Notes: generated from the sequence alone by a model not told the origin. Counted from the first letter of the stretch, positions 52,615 to 59,530 are shown. The stretch: DNA of 62,651 nt from an uncultured Clostridia bacterium (GCA_947630555.1 CANRIA010000010.1:1-62651), one strand, 5' to 3'. Numbers and translations: made by a program.

Positions 52615-53499
52615 TTATGCTCTGAAATATCTGTGTCCGTCAATTTCGGTGCAGAAGGTGAGTGATTCAAACCATGCCGCTGTGCTTCCGCCCGTATACT
52701 GAGGTGAGTAGAAGTAGAATGCACCGTTAGAACCATCTTCGCCGCGAAGAGCTCTGTCTACGCAGTTTCTTGTACTCTCTGAAGGAGTTACCGATCTGTT
52801 GTAATACTTTGTTATTGCGCCGAACTGACCGGGAGCTGTAAGCACGCCCTTTATTGTGTTGTCAAACTTATATGTGCAGGTAGCTCTGTTTACGATAACG
52901 CCTGCAACAGCCATTTTTGCCGCATCTGAGCAGCCGCCTGCCTCGCCTTCAAGCACATAGCAGAACATTTCATACTCTTCGTCGCTGCAATTTACCACCC
53001 AGCCCTTATTGTTTACGGGCTTTTTGGCTTCGGTATTTACTGCGGTAGTCTCTTGTTTTGCTGTAGTAGTTACAGGCTGAGGGGTCGTAGCCGCTGTAGT
53101 AGTGGTAGTGGTCGTTGTTGTAGTTGTAGTAGTTGTTGTGGTGGTAGTGGTAGCAATGCTGTCGTCGGCTTCTATAAAATCATAGTCCTCAACGGGAGCT
53201 TTCCACCAGCTTACTGTAGCTATTTTTTCGGGTACAGCCTGTTCTGTCACCGCTGTAACGGGCGCCTGAGTTACCTCGGCAGTTTTTACTACTGTAGATG
53301 CAGGTGCGGCGGTGGGTATTTCCTCATCACCATTTTCAAGTCCCATAATACCTACAGCGCATATAGTCGCCACTGCAAGGGCACCAAAGCCCAGCATAGA
53401 AGTCAGCTTTTTAGCCGATATCTTCTTAGCCTCGGCTATTTTGTTTTCCGTTTCCTCAACAGGTTTGATACTCTGCGTTTCCGCATTATCTCGTTTCAT
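52615..53499 (-). CDS. SleB-like cell wall hydrolase with a poly-threonine linker
   Basis: 294 residues. A basic N-terminus and one hydrophobic segment (about 34-52) are followed by a Thr-rich linker with a run of at least 15 consecutive Thr (about 112-130). The C-terminal SleB/hydrolase_2 domain (about 155-294) has FCYVLEGEAGGCSDAAKMAVAGVIVNR, PGQFGAITKYYNRSV and AFYFYSPQYTGGSTAAWF. This domain cleaves cortex or muropeptide bonds in spore germination proteins. The start ATG 53499 has AAGGA about 10 bases upstream. The Thr run is coded by mixed ACx codons, so it is unlikely to slip as one simple repeat. Confidence 0.88.
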   Translation of the reverse strand: MKRDNAETQSIKPVEETENKIAEAKKISAKKLTSMLGFGALAVATICAVGIMGLENGDEEIPTAAPASTVVKTAEVTQAPVTAVTEQAVPEKIATVSWWKAPVEDYDFIEADDSIATTTTTTTTTTTTTTTTTTTAATTPQPVTTTAKQETTAVNTEAKKPVNNKGWVVNCSDEEYEMFCYVLEGEAGGCSDAAKMAVAGVIVNRATCTYKFDNTIKGVLTAPGQFGAITKYYNRSVTPSESTRNCVDRALRGEDGSNGAFYFYSPQYTGGSTAAWFESLTFCTEIDGHRYFRA

Positions 53500-53615
53500 C
53501 AAAAATTCGTCCTTTCCGGCGTTTACACGCCATGCCGTCACTTAGCTTCCCTCTCCAAAGAAGCTTTATTTGTCACTTTTATGCCGCGGCATATATTTTT
53601 TTCGCCGTCAGCACG

Positions 53616-54722
53616 TCAGTTTCTTTTTACTTTTTTGTGTCCCCATGCATATATCCATCTTTGCGGAAAGTATATCTCTTCATCCGGTCTTTCCCTGTAG
53701 GTCTGCACCAGCGCATCGACGTCCTCGTTCGGTCTGAGCTTTCTTGCAACTATTACCCAGCGCATATCGCCTATATCGCCCGAGCAGGTAGAAAGCGTTA
53801 TGAACTGGTCGTTCTCACTGACGTCTATATCGCTCGCATACCACGAACGCTTCGACATCTCCTCTTTCCATGTTTCAAACGGGTGATCCTCGTCGAAATC
53901 CCTGTATCCTACATATTTGAACACATTGCCGTTATCCTGATTTTCATAGATATTGAACAGTCCGCAGTAGAGAACTATGTACTTCTCCTCGGTCGTGGAA
54001 TAAACGGTGTTGAAAGTTATCAGAGGATTTGCTTTCAGAAAATCCACGCCGCCTTTATAAGCCTCAAGTCTTGCAAAGAATGTTCCTGCCAGCATATTGT
54101 GACCGAATATCGTTATATTGTCAGTCCTTACTCCCGGCACTATCGAACTTGCGTAGTCCATAAATATTGTGCCGCCCGATCCGCTGTAGTTTTTCTTTAT
54201 ATCCCTCCAAAGATAAAAATCATTGTCGGGCCCCTGCACGACCGGATAGTTTATTATCATCTCACCGTTTGAGTCTTTGAAAGTATCTATCGAGAGCCAG
54301 CCGCGCACGTCCTTGTTTACTTCCAGCAGAGGCTTCCAGCTTTCGCCGACCTCGGCATTTGCATTTTCAAACTCGACCGAACTGCCGCTCGGAGGAACTT
54401 CGCCGCTCTGGCTGTCATCTCCGCTCGGGTGATCGACCGACTGAGCGTTATCTCCCGTGCTGCTGCCCGATATTACAGGTTTCAGCGTTTGCATTTCCTC
54501 AATAAGCTCGTTAGTTTTTTCGTTGCCGTTAAGATAATCGGAAAGGTCGCTTATCGATATGCAGAACACCACTATTGATGCCGCGAACACTATCTTTCTT
54601 ACAACTTCCGAAAATCCGTCGCCCTTCCACGGGATAAAATACTTTACAAATCTTATAAAGAAATTTTCTTTTCTCTTGCCGTTTTCGTTTTTAAGTCCTG
54701 CAAGCTCATTCATCATAGACAT
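53616..54722 (-). CDS. Class B sortase family protein
   Basis: 368 residues. A cytoplasmic N-terminus and a membrane segment (about 45-63) are followed by a linker with DNAQSVDHPSGDDSQSG. The sortase domain (about 130-360) carries the catalytic His in NITIFGHNMLAGTFFARLEAY and the Cys/Arg in ITLSTCSGDIGDMRWVIVARKL. Sortase B-type enzymes attach specific surface proteins to the wall or build pilin-like structures. The start has AGAGGTGA. It overlaps the CinA-C domain gene by 17 bases upstream, so it belongs to the same transcript. Confidence 0.9.
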   Translation of the reverse strand: MSMMNELAGLKNENGKRKENFFIRFVKYFIPWKGDGFSEVVRKIVFAASIVVFCISISDLSDYLNGNEKTNELIEEMQTLKPVISGSSTGDNAQSVDHPSGDDSQSGEVPPSGSSVEFENANAEVGESWKPLLEVNKDVRGWLSIDTFKDSNGEMIINYPVVQGPDNDFYLWRDIKKNYSGSGGTIFMDYASSIVPGVRTDNITIFGHNMLAGTFFARLEAYKGGVDFLKANPLITFNTVYSTTEEKYIVLYCGLFNIYENQDNGNVFKYVGYRDFDEDHPFETWKEEMSKRSWYASDIDVSENDQFITLSTCSGDIGDMRWVIVARKLRPNEDVDALVQTYRERPDEEIYFPQRWIYAWGHKKVKRN

Positions 54723-55269
54723 TACCGATCACCTCTTTCATATCGTGACCTAAAAGCTCCATCACCATGCACAGCGCACGGGTGACTGACTCTTTACGGA
54801 TATTTTCTCTCGTCGGTGTTATACTGCCGTCATACAGCGCCAGATTTTTCACGATCTCTTTAACGCCGTCTGTAACTGCCACATATACCGTTCCTGCAGG
54901 TCTGCCTTCTTCGTCCGGCAGAGGCCCTGCTATACCCGTTATGCCCACTCCGATAAAAGAGCCGCTCTTTTTCTTTACTGCCTGCGCCATTGCGCTTGCC
55001 GTCTGCTCGGAATAAACGCCGTACTTTTTAATAGTATCGCCGTCCACGCCGAGGTATTCGACTTTGGCTCTTTCAGAATAACTGCACACACCCAGCCAGA
55101 ATATCTTAGATGCCCCCGGCACTGATGTGATAGCTGAGCTGAGAAGTCCGCCTGTACAGCTTTCGGCTGTAGATATGGTTATCCCCTGCTCACATAAATA
55201 TTTTACTACAAAACGTGCCACTCTGTCAAGTCTTTCTGTAACCACTTTGTCACTTTTATCAATTTTCAC
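54706..55269 (-). CDS. CinA C-terminal domain protein (nicotinamide-nucleotide amidase type)
   Basis: 187 residues containing only the CinA-C (PncC) domain: ESCTGGLLSSAITSVPGASKIFWLGVCSYS, YGVYSEQTASAMAQAVKKKSGS and GVGITGIAGPLPDEEGRPAGTVYVAV. The enzyme hydrolyses nicotinamide mononucleotide to nicotinate mononucleotide. The N-terminal MoaB-like domain of full CinA is absent, which is normal in the stand-alone form. The start is a GTG (55269); the ribosome site is weak. Its 3' end overlaps the sortase gene. Confidence 0.85.
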   Translation of the reverse strand: MKIDKSDKVVTERLDRVARFVVKYLCEQGITISTAESCTGGLLSSAITSVPGASKIFWLGVCSYSERAKVEYLGVDGDTIKKYGVYSEQTASAMAQAVKKKSGSFIGVGITGIAGPLPDEEGRPAGTVYVAVTDGVKEIVKNLALYDGSITPTRENIRKESVTRALCMVMELLGHDMKEVIGNVYDE

Positions 55270-55440
55270 AATTTCACGACCCTATTTTTACATACTTTCT
55301 CTATACTTTTTGCGATATTTATGAACGTTTTGTGAACACATATTACGAGTTTAACAATAATTTTGTAATTGAAATGTTACCAAATCGTAATCTTTAGCGG
55401 CTAAAAACAGGTATTTTAAGTTTCAAAAAATCACATTGCT

Positions 55441-56616
55441 TTAATTTTTATATATAGTATAGCGCTTATGCTCTGCCACTGCCTGCTGTATCATATCTTC
55501 AAAGTCAAAGCCGCTCTGCGCATTAAGAATATCTTTCAGCACGGGTTTTGTCTTTGGGTGCTTTGGCGTAAACACGGTACAGCAGTCTTCATAAGGCTCT
55601 ATAGACGTTTCAAAAGTACCTATCTTTCGCGATATTGCGACTATTTCAGACTTATCCATACCTATCAGCGGTCTGAACACGGGCATACGGCAAGCGTTAT
55701 CGGTGCACACCATTGCCGCCATTGTCTGACTTGCCACCTGCCCGAGGCTCTCGCCCGTTATCAGGCAGCTTATACCGTCGCTCTCGCAGATGCGCTGGGC
55801 TATCTCCATCATCAGTCGGCGCATTATTATTGTGAAAAATTCTTCGGGCATATGGTCGCGTATAGCCTCCTGAATTGCAGAGAAATTCACGCAGTGAAAG
55901 TTTATTGCGCCGCAGTAGCCTGTCATTATCTCGGCGAGTTTTTCAACTTTCATTCTTGCTCTTTCAGAGGTATACGGCGGCGATTCAAAATGCACCGCTG
56001 AAACAATAACGCCGCGTTTTGCCATCATATAGCCTGCCACTGGTGAATCTATACCGCCCGAAAGCAGCAGCATTGCCCTGCCCGAAGTACCCACGGGTAT
56101 GCCGCCTGCGCCGTCCTCAGCGCCTGCGTGGATATATGCAGCCTCTCGTATTTCAATATTGACAATTATGTCGGGTTCATGCAAATCGACTGTAAGATGC
56201 GGAAATTTTTCGCATATATAGCCGCCCAGCTGCGCGCAGATCTCCGGCGAGCCCATAGGGTACGACTTATCGGAGCGCTTAGAAGCGACCTTAAAAGTCT
56301 TTACCGCCATAAGCTTGTCTTCAAGATACTCTACAGCCGTTTGCTCAATAGCGCTAAAATCGGCTTTATCTACCTCAACAGCCCTTGCCAGCTTTACAAT
56401 ACCGAAAATTTTGCGCACTCTGTCAAGAACTTCGTCAACGTCTATATCGTCATCAACGGGTCTTATATAAAGCGTTGACTGCGCCTTGCTGTACTCAAAC
56501 TTCCCCAGAGTTTTCAGCCGCCTGCGCACGTTGCGTTCAAGCGTGTCTTCAAAGGTGCTGCGGTTTAGCCCTTTCAGCACTATCTCGCCGAATTTGCCAA
56601 GAATTATCTCTTTCAT
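55441..56616 (-). CDS. thiI: tRNA sulfurtransferase ThiI
   Basis: 391 residues. A THUMP domain (about 50-170) is followed by the PP-loop adenylating domain with LLLSGGIDSPVAGYMMAKRG near 183, and the conserved CLITGESLGQVASQT and YEDCCTVFTPKHPKTKP C-terminal block. It transfers sulfur for 4-thiouridine in tRNA (and sometimes thiazole). It has no rhodanese domain, which is normal for the Firmicutes form. It starts 19 bases after the cysteine desulfurase gene, its sulfur donor, with an AAAGGA site. Confidence 0.96.
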   Translation of the reverse strand: MKEIILGKFGEIVLKGLNRSTFEDTLERNVRRRLKTLGKFEYSKAQSTLYIRPVDDDIDVDEVLDRVRKIFGIVKLARAVEVDKADFSAIEQTAVEYLEDKLMAVKTFKVASKRSDKSYPMGSPEICAQLGGYICEKFPHLTVDLHEPDIIVNIEIREAAYIHAGAEDGAGGIPVGTSGRAMLLLSGGIDSPVAGYMMAKRGVIVSAVHFESPPYTSERARMKVEKLAEIMTGYCGAINFHCVNFSAIQEAIRDHMPEEFFTIIMRRLMMEIAQRICESDGISCLITGESLGQVASQTMAAMVCTDNACRMPVFRPLIGMDKSEIVAISRKIGTFETSIEPYEDCCTVFTPKHPKTKPVLKDILNAQSGFDFEDMIQQAVAEHKRYTIYKN

Positions 56617-56635
56617 TTACATCTTGTCCTTTATG

Positions 56636-57781
56636 TTATTTGCGCTTATTTCCTGTTGATGCCAGCGCACGCGCCTGCTCTAAAGCCGCTGCAAACTGCT
56701 CGACTTCCTGCGGTGTGGTATCGCACGAAAAACTCACTCTAAGCGTTGAATCTGCAACATTATCGGGTATGCCGAATGCTTTCAGAACCGAGCTTTTCTT
56801 GCCCTTGCTGCACGCCGAACCGCTGGATACGCATATGCCCCTTTCGCTCATAAAGTTAAGCAGCGTTTCAGACTTATACCCCACCATAGCTATCGAGCAT
56901 ATATACGGCAGCGCGCCTGCCTTTGAATTTATAACTATGTCGTCTGCTATACTATTTATACTATTATATAATGTATCTCTCAGCGTGCAGGCGTTTTCAT
57001 AGCGCTGATTTATATTGCCGCCCAGCTTTTTAACAGCCGCCGCAAAGCCTGCAATGGCAGGTATGTTTTCAGTGCCCGAGCGTTTGCCGCCCTCCTGACC
57101 GCCGCCCTGCATAAACGTGGTGATATTCACGCCTTTTTTGATATACAGCGCGCCCACGCCCTTTGGCGCATACACCTTGTGACCGCTCACCGAAATAAGG
57201 TCTGCGCACAGGGCGTTCACCTTTATAGGCAGTTTCATAAAGCCCTGCACAGCATCGCAGTGGGTTATGCAGTCGGGGTATTTGCGCTTTATTGCCGCAA
57301 AGCCTTCAGCCACCGGCAGAACATAGCCCGTCTCGTTGTTCACCAGCATACAGCTTACCAGGCAGGTTTTGTCGTCAACGGCGCTTATTATGCTTTCGGC
57401 TGTTATCTCGCCGTTTTCGTCGGGCGATACCCACACTATCTGTGCGCCTAATCTTTCAAGAGCCTTGACCGCCTCTTTGACAGAGGGGTGTTCAACGGTG
57501 GTGGTGACGACTTTGGGCTTGCGCTTTATGCGGTTCTCAGCCGCGCCGCGAATTGCCCAGTTGTTGCTTTCAGTCGCGCCTGAGGTGAAGAATATGCATT
57601 TTTCATCAGCTGCAAGAGCCTTTGCAATTGTAGTGCGAGCATCGGCGAGTATCCTCTCCGCCTGCGTGCCGACAAAGTGCCTGCTTGAGGGGTTGCCGAA
57701 ATCATCTGCAAGCGCCGCCACGGCAGCTTTAACGGCTTCGTCGCAGGGTTTGGTTGTCGCCGCGTTATCTAAGTATATCAT
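56636..57781 (-). CDS. Cysteine desulfurase (NifS/IscS family)
   Basis: A 381-residue PLP enzyme that takes sulfur from cysteine for thiolation. IYLDNAATTKPCDEAV opens it. HCDAVQGFMKLPI and SVSGHKVYAPKGVGALYIKKG carry the PLP Lys (near 196), GGQEGGKRSGTEN follows, and the Cys loop GSACSKGKKSSVLKAFG lies near 315. AAAGAAG precedes the ATG. It is transcribed with thiI from a promoter at 57848-57819 that is a relative of the small-toxin promoters in the adjacent array. Confidence 0.94.
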   Translation of the reverse strand: MIYLDNAATTKPCDEAVKAAVAALADDFGNPSSRHFVGTQAERILADARTTIAKALAADEKCIFFTSGATESNNWAIRGAAENRIKRKPKVVTTTVEHPSVKEAVKALERLGAQIVWVSPDENGEITAESIISAVDDKTCLVSCMLVNNETGYVLPVAEGFAAIKRKYPDCITHCDAVQGFMKLPIKVNALCADLISVSGHKVYAPKGVGALYIKKGVNITTFMQGGGQEGGKRSGTENIPAIAGFAAAVKKLGGNINQRYENACTLRDTLYNSINSIADDIVINSKAGALPYICSIAMVGYKSETLLNFMSERGICVSSGSACSKGKKSSVLKAFGIPDNVADSTLRVSFSCDTTPQEVEQFAAALEQARALASTGNKRK

Positions 57782-57818
57782 AAAAGTTCTTCTTTCGTTG
57801 TTTATTGCATACGTATTT

Positions 57819-57889
57819 ATTATAGCATAATATATCCGCTGCTGTCAAGAAAATAAACCCTTGACAAACACGCGGATTTGGTGTATAAT
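57819..57889. promoter_or_regulatory. Back-to-back promoter pair 1 (cysteine desulfurase / antitoxin RNA 1)
   Basis: Minus strand: TTGACA (57848-57843), 18 bases, TATAAT (57824-57819), driving the cysteine desulfurase. Plus strand: TTGACA (57861-57866), 17 bases, TATAAT (57884-57889), driving RNA 1. Both -35 boxes are 12 bases apart, so the two promoters probably compete. Confidence 0.9.
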
Positions 57890-57895
57890 ATATAT

Positions 57896-57990
57896 AGAAA
57901 AAGGAGTACCGGCTTAGACTAAGCGGTTGTCTCCCAAATTTATAGGTTAAATAACCGCATTACTTTGGAAGAGGCATGCGGTTATTTTTT
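57896..57990 (+). ncRNA. Antitoxin-like antisense RNA 1 (type A)
   Basis: Starts near GAAAAAGGAGTACCGGC. The 5' part forms a stem GGAG-ACCG-CTTAG / CTAAG-CGGT-CTCC. The 3' end is the terminator AACCGCAT (57953-57960), loop, ATGCGGTT (57976-57983), ATTTTTT. Its end overlaps the stop codon of peptide gene 1, and a longer peptide mRNA would be fully complementary to it. Confidence 0.8.
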
Positions 57991-58080
57991 CAAATTCTTT
58001 ATTATCTCGCTTATGATCGCGAAGATCAAAGCAAAGACCAACGAAAGAATGATAGCAAGAACTACATAAAGTATTTCCAT
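57982..58080 (-). CDS. Small hydrophobic peptide 1, probable type I toxin (32 aa)
   Basis: A 32-residue peptide: MEILYVVL, a hydrophobic core of Ile/Leu/Val/Phe/Ala, then the polar end SEIIKNLKK. It is one membrane helix with a basic C-terminus, the usual form of Fst/TxpA/BsrG-like toxins. It has a strong AAAGGAGG ribosome site 8 bases before ATG 58080 and its own promoter (58214-58185) with a leader of about 98 bases. The antisense RNA 1 converges on its 3' end. The family is not recognised by name; peptides 2-4 share its C-terminal pattern. Confidence 0.8.
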   Translation of the reverse strand: MEILYVVLAIILSLVFALIFAIISEIIKNLKK

Positions 58081-58184
58081 GTCTATCGCCCTCCTTTCCT
58101 ATGTAGTCGATTTGCATACGCAAACCGCAACGCTAGGGTATGAGGGAAACAACCGCCCGAATAGTCCAGTTTCGGTACAAGTAT

Positions 58185-58255
58185 ATTATAACATATTTTG
58201 TCCGCTGCTGTCAAGAAAATAAACCATTGACAAACACGCGGATTTGGTGTATAAT
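58185..58255. promoter_or_regulatory. Back-to-back promoter pair 2 (peptide 1 / RNA 2)
   Basis: Minus strand TTGACA (58214-58209), 18 bases, TATAAT (58190-58185) toward peptide 1. Plus strand TTGACA (58227-58232), 17 bases, TATAAT (58250-58255) toward RNA 2. Confidence 0.88.
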
Positions 58256-58261
58256 ATATAT

Positions 58262-58357
58262 AGAAAAAGGAGTACCGGCTAGTACGATAGCGGTTAGCTC
58301 CCTAGTTTTGGTTAAAAGATAACCGCGACGTTTTTGGGAGGCGTGCGGTTATTTTTT
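58262..58357 (+). ncRNA. Antitoxin-like antisense RNA 2 (type B)
   Basis: The same promoter and GAAAAAGGAGTACCGGC start as RNA 1, but the inner stem is CTA-GTACGA-TAG instead of CTTAG-A-CTAAG, so pairing is kept. The terminator is AACCGC/GCGGTT plus TTTTTT (58352-58357), overlapping the stop of peptide 2. Confidence 0.8.
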
Positions 58358-58429
58358 ATGTATGTTCTTAATAATCTCGTTTATTAACGCGAGAATTATT
58401 ATAAGCAATATCGCCGTAGCAATATCCAT
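58349..58429 (-). CDS. Small hydrophobic peptide 2, probable type I toxin (26 aa)
   Basis: A 26-residue peptide, MDIATAILL with an Ile/Leu/Ala core and NEIIKNIHKK at the end. It has the same topology as peptide 1. The ATG 58429 aligns with peptide 4 and lies 10 bases after AGGAAGGGGG; the ATG two codons earlier (58435) is too close to that site. The promoter is at 58545-58516. The leader carries TGAGAGG/CCTC-type and GGGAGTTGCAGGGAGTC-like repeats before the ribosome site, which could regulate access. Confidence 0.78.
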   Translation of the reverse strand: MDIATAILLIIILALINEIIKNIHKK

Positions 58430-58515
58430 ATACATCGCCCCCTTCCTTCCTCTGACCGAGGGAGTTGCAGGGAGTCTAACCGCCTTTCCGTTTCGTACCT
58501 AGCCGGTACAAGTAT

Positions 58516-58586
58516 ATTATATCATATTTTGTCTGCTGCTGTCAAGAAAATAAACTCTTGACAAACACGCGGATTTGGTGTATAAT
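58516..58586. promoter_or_regulatory. Back-to-back promoter pair 3 (peptide 2 / RNA 3)
   Basis: Minus strand TTGACA (58545-58540), 18 bases, TATAAT (58521-58516). Plus strand TTGACA (58558-58563), 17 bases, TATAAT (58581-58586). Confidence 0.88.
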
Positions 58587-58592
58587 ATATAT

Positions 58593-58683
58593 AGAAAAAG
58601 GAGTACCGGCTTAGACTAAGCGGTTGCTTCCTTATGTTACAGTAAATAACCGCAACGAATTTGGAGAGCTGCGGTTATTTTTT
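58593..58683 (+). ncRNA. Antitoxin-like antisense RNA 3 (type A)
   Basis: 5' stem as in RNA 1 (GGCTTAGACTAAGC), then GGTTGCTTCCTTATG, and terminator AACCGCA/TGCGGTT-like pairs with TTTTTT to 58683. It overlaps the end of peptide 3. Confidence 0.8.
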
Positions 58684-58752
58684 AATGTTTTTTATGATTT
58701 CGTCTATAACGACTAATATCAACAGTGTAAGAGCCAATATAGCAACTTGCAT
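58675..58752 (-). CDS. Small hydrophobic peptide 3, probable type I toxin (25 aa)
   Basis: A 25-residue peptide, MQVAILAL with Leu/Val/Thr core and DEIIKNIKK at the end. ATG 58752 is preferred to 58758, because GAGAAAGGGG is 2 bases from the latter and 8 from the former. The promoter is at 58877-58848. Its leader is of type A, close to that of peptide 1 (GTACCGAAACTGGACTATTC). It faces RNA 3. Confidence 0.77.
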   Translation of the reverse strand: MQVAILALTLLILVVIDEIIKNIKK

Positions 58753-58847
58753 GTACATCACCCCTTTCTCCTATGTATTGACTTGAAACAAGCCGTATAG
58801 GGGTTGGGGAAACAACCGCCCGAATAGTCCAGTTTCGGTACAAGTAT

Positions 58848-58918
58848 ATTATAGCATATTTTGTCCGCTGCTGTCAAGAAAATAAACCCTTGACAAACAC
58901 GCGGATAGGGTGTATAAT
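58848..58918. promoter_or_regulatory. Back-to-back promoter pair 4 (peptide 3 / RNA 4)
   Basis: Minus strand TTGACA (58877-58872), 18 bases, TATAAT (58853-58848). Plus strand TTGACA (58890-58895), 17 bases with a slightly different end (GATAGGGTG), TATAAT (58913-58918). Confidence 0.87.
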
Positions 58919-58924
58919 ATATAT

Positions 58925-59019
58925 AGAAAAAGGAGTACCGGCTAGTACGATAGCGGTTAGCTCCCAGAAGTTTTAGCTAAAATAGCCGCAACGGATTGGT
59001 AGCTGTGCGGTTATTTTTT
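58925..59019 (+). ncRNA. Antitoxin-like antisense RNA 4 (type B)
   Basis: 5' stem as in RNA 2 (CTAGTACGATAG), then GTTAGCTCCC, and terminator AGCCGCA/TGCGGTT with TTTTTT to 59019. It overlaps the stop of peptide 4. Confidence 0.8.
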
Positions 59020-59082
59020 ATTGATAATATCATCGATAAGTATCAATATAATAATGAACAATATCAATGTAATAATATCCAT
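59011..59082 (-). CDS. Small hydrophobic peptide 4, probable type I toxin (23 aa)
   Basis: A 23-residue peptide, MDIITLIL, Ile/Leu/Phe core, then DDIINKK. It is the shortest of the four; its basic tail lacks two residues found in the others. ATG 59082 has AAGGGGGG 8 bases upstream. An in-frame extension further upstream reads through the leader and has no protein features, so it is rejected. The promoter is at 59199-59170. The leader is type B, nearly identical to that of peptide 2. It faces RNA 4. Confidence 0.78.
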   Translation of the reverse strand: MDIITLILFIIILILIDDIINKK

Positions 59083-59169
59083 CAATATCGCCCCCCTTCC
59101 TTCCTCTGACCGAGGGAGTTGCAGGGAGTCTAACCGCCTTTCCGTTTCGTACCCAGCCGGTACAAGTAT

Positions 59170-59240
59170 ATTATAACATATTTTGTCCGCTGCTGTCAAG
59201 AAAATAAACTCTTGACAAACACGCGGATTTGGTGTATAAT
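59170..59240. promoter_or_regulatory. Back-to-back promoter pair 5 (peptide 4 / RNA 5)
   Basis: Minus strand TTGACA (59199-59194), 18 bases, TATAAT (59175-59170). Plus strand TTGACA (59212-59217), 17 bases, TATAAT (59235-59240). Confidence 0.87.
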
Positions 59241-59246
59241 ATATAT

Positions 59247-59338
59247 AGAAAAAGGAGTACCGGCTTAGACTAAGCGGTTGCTTCCTTATGTTACAGTAAA
59301 TAGCCGCTTTACTTTGAAGGTTCAGCGGTTATTTTTTT
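59247..59338 (+). ncRNA. Antitoxin-like RNA 5 (type A), without a facing peptide gene
   Basis: The same 5' stem as RNAs 1 and 3, and a terminator AGCCGCT/AGCGGTT with TTTTTTT to 59338. Downstream (59339-59530) no small hydrophobic frame with a ribosome site is seen on the minus strand, so this RNA has no cis partner. Its terminator stem differs from those of RNAs 1 and 3 on both arms. Confidence 0.75.
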
Positions 59339-59530
59339 GCTTATTCGCGAATTTAGTCAAAGGAAATTATAGAATATCAGACGGTCTGAGAGGCAGATGA
59401 TCATAAAGCGCCTATCTTATGTACCAAAAAAGTCACACTCAATGTGGTATACTTATGAGAGACAGAGCAATAAATACAAACTTTCGCAATCGGCAAAATC
59501 GGACATTAGAAAAAACACACAAGGCACGCA

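Larger units (their letters stand above)
57819..59338. repeat. Tandem array of four type I toxin-antitoxin-like modules
   Basis: Five near-identical promoter pairs alternate with four short membrane-peptide genes. Each pair fires outward: leftward toward a peptide gene (or, at the left end, the cysteine desulfurase) and rightward into a ~95-nt RNA. Each rightward RNA converges on the next leftward peptide gene, sharing one terminator hairpin. Unit lengths, from -35 to -35, are 366, 331, 332 and 322 bases. Units alternate in sequence: 1 and 3 (type A), 2 and 4 (type B), and RNA 5 is type A with no peptide gene. Confidence 0.9.

Noticed and set aside
58140-58322. A 60-codon plus-strand frame within the toxin array
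   Set aside because: It runs through promoter pair 2 and the leader of peptide 1 and has no ribosome site; it is not conserved in the sister units.
59011-59199. A longer 62-codon version of peptide 4
   Set aside because: The extra 39 codons are the untranslated leader, conserved as RNA with unit 2; the ribosome site lies just before ATG 59082.
57843-59338. A CRISPR array
   Set aside because: The repeats are 320-366 bases with promoters, terminators and frames, and the intervening parts are homologous to each other, not unique spacers.
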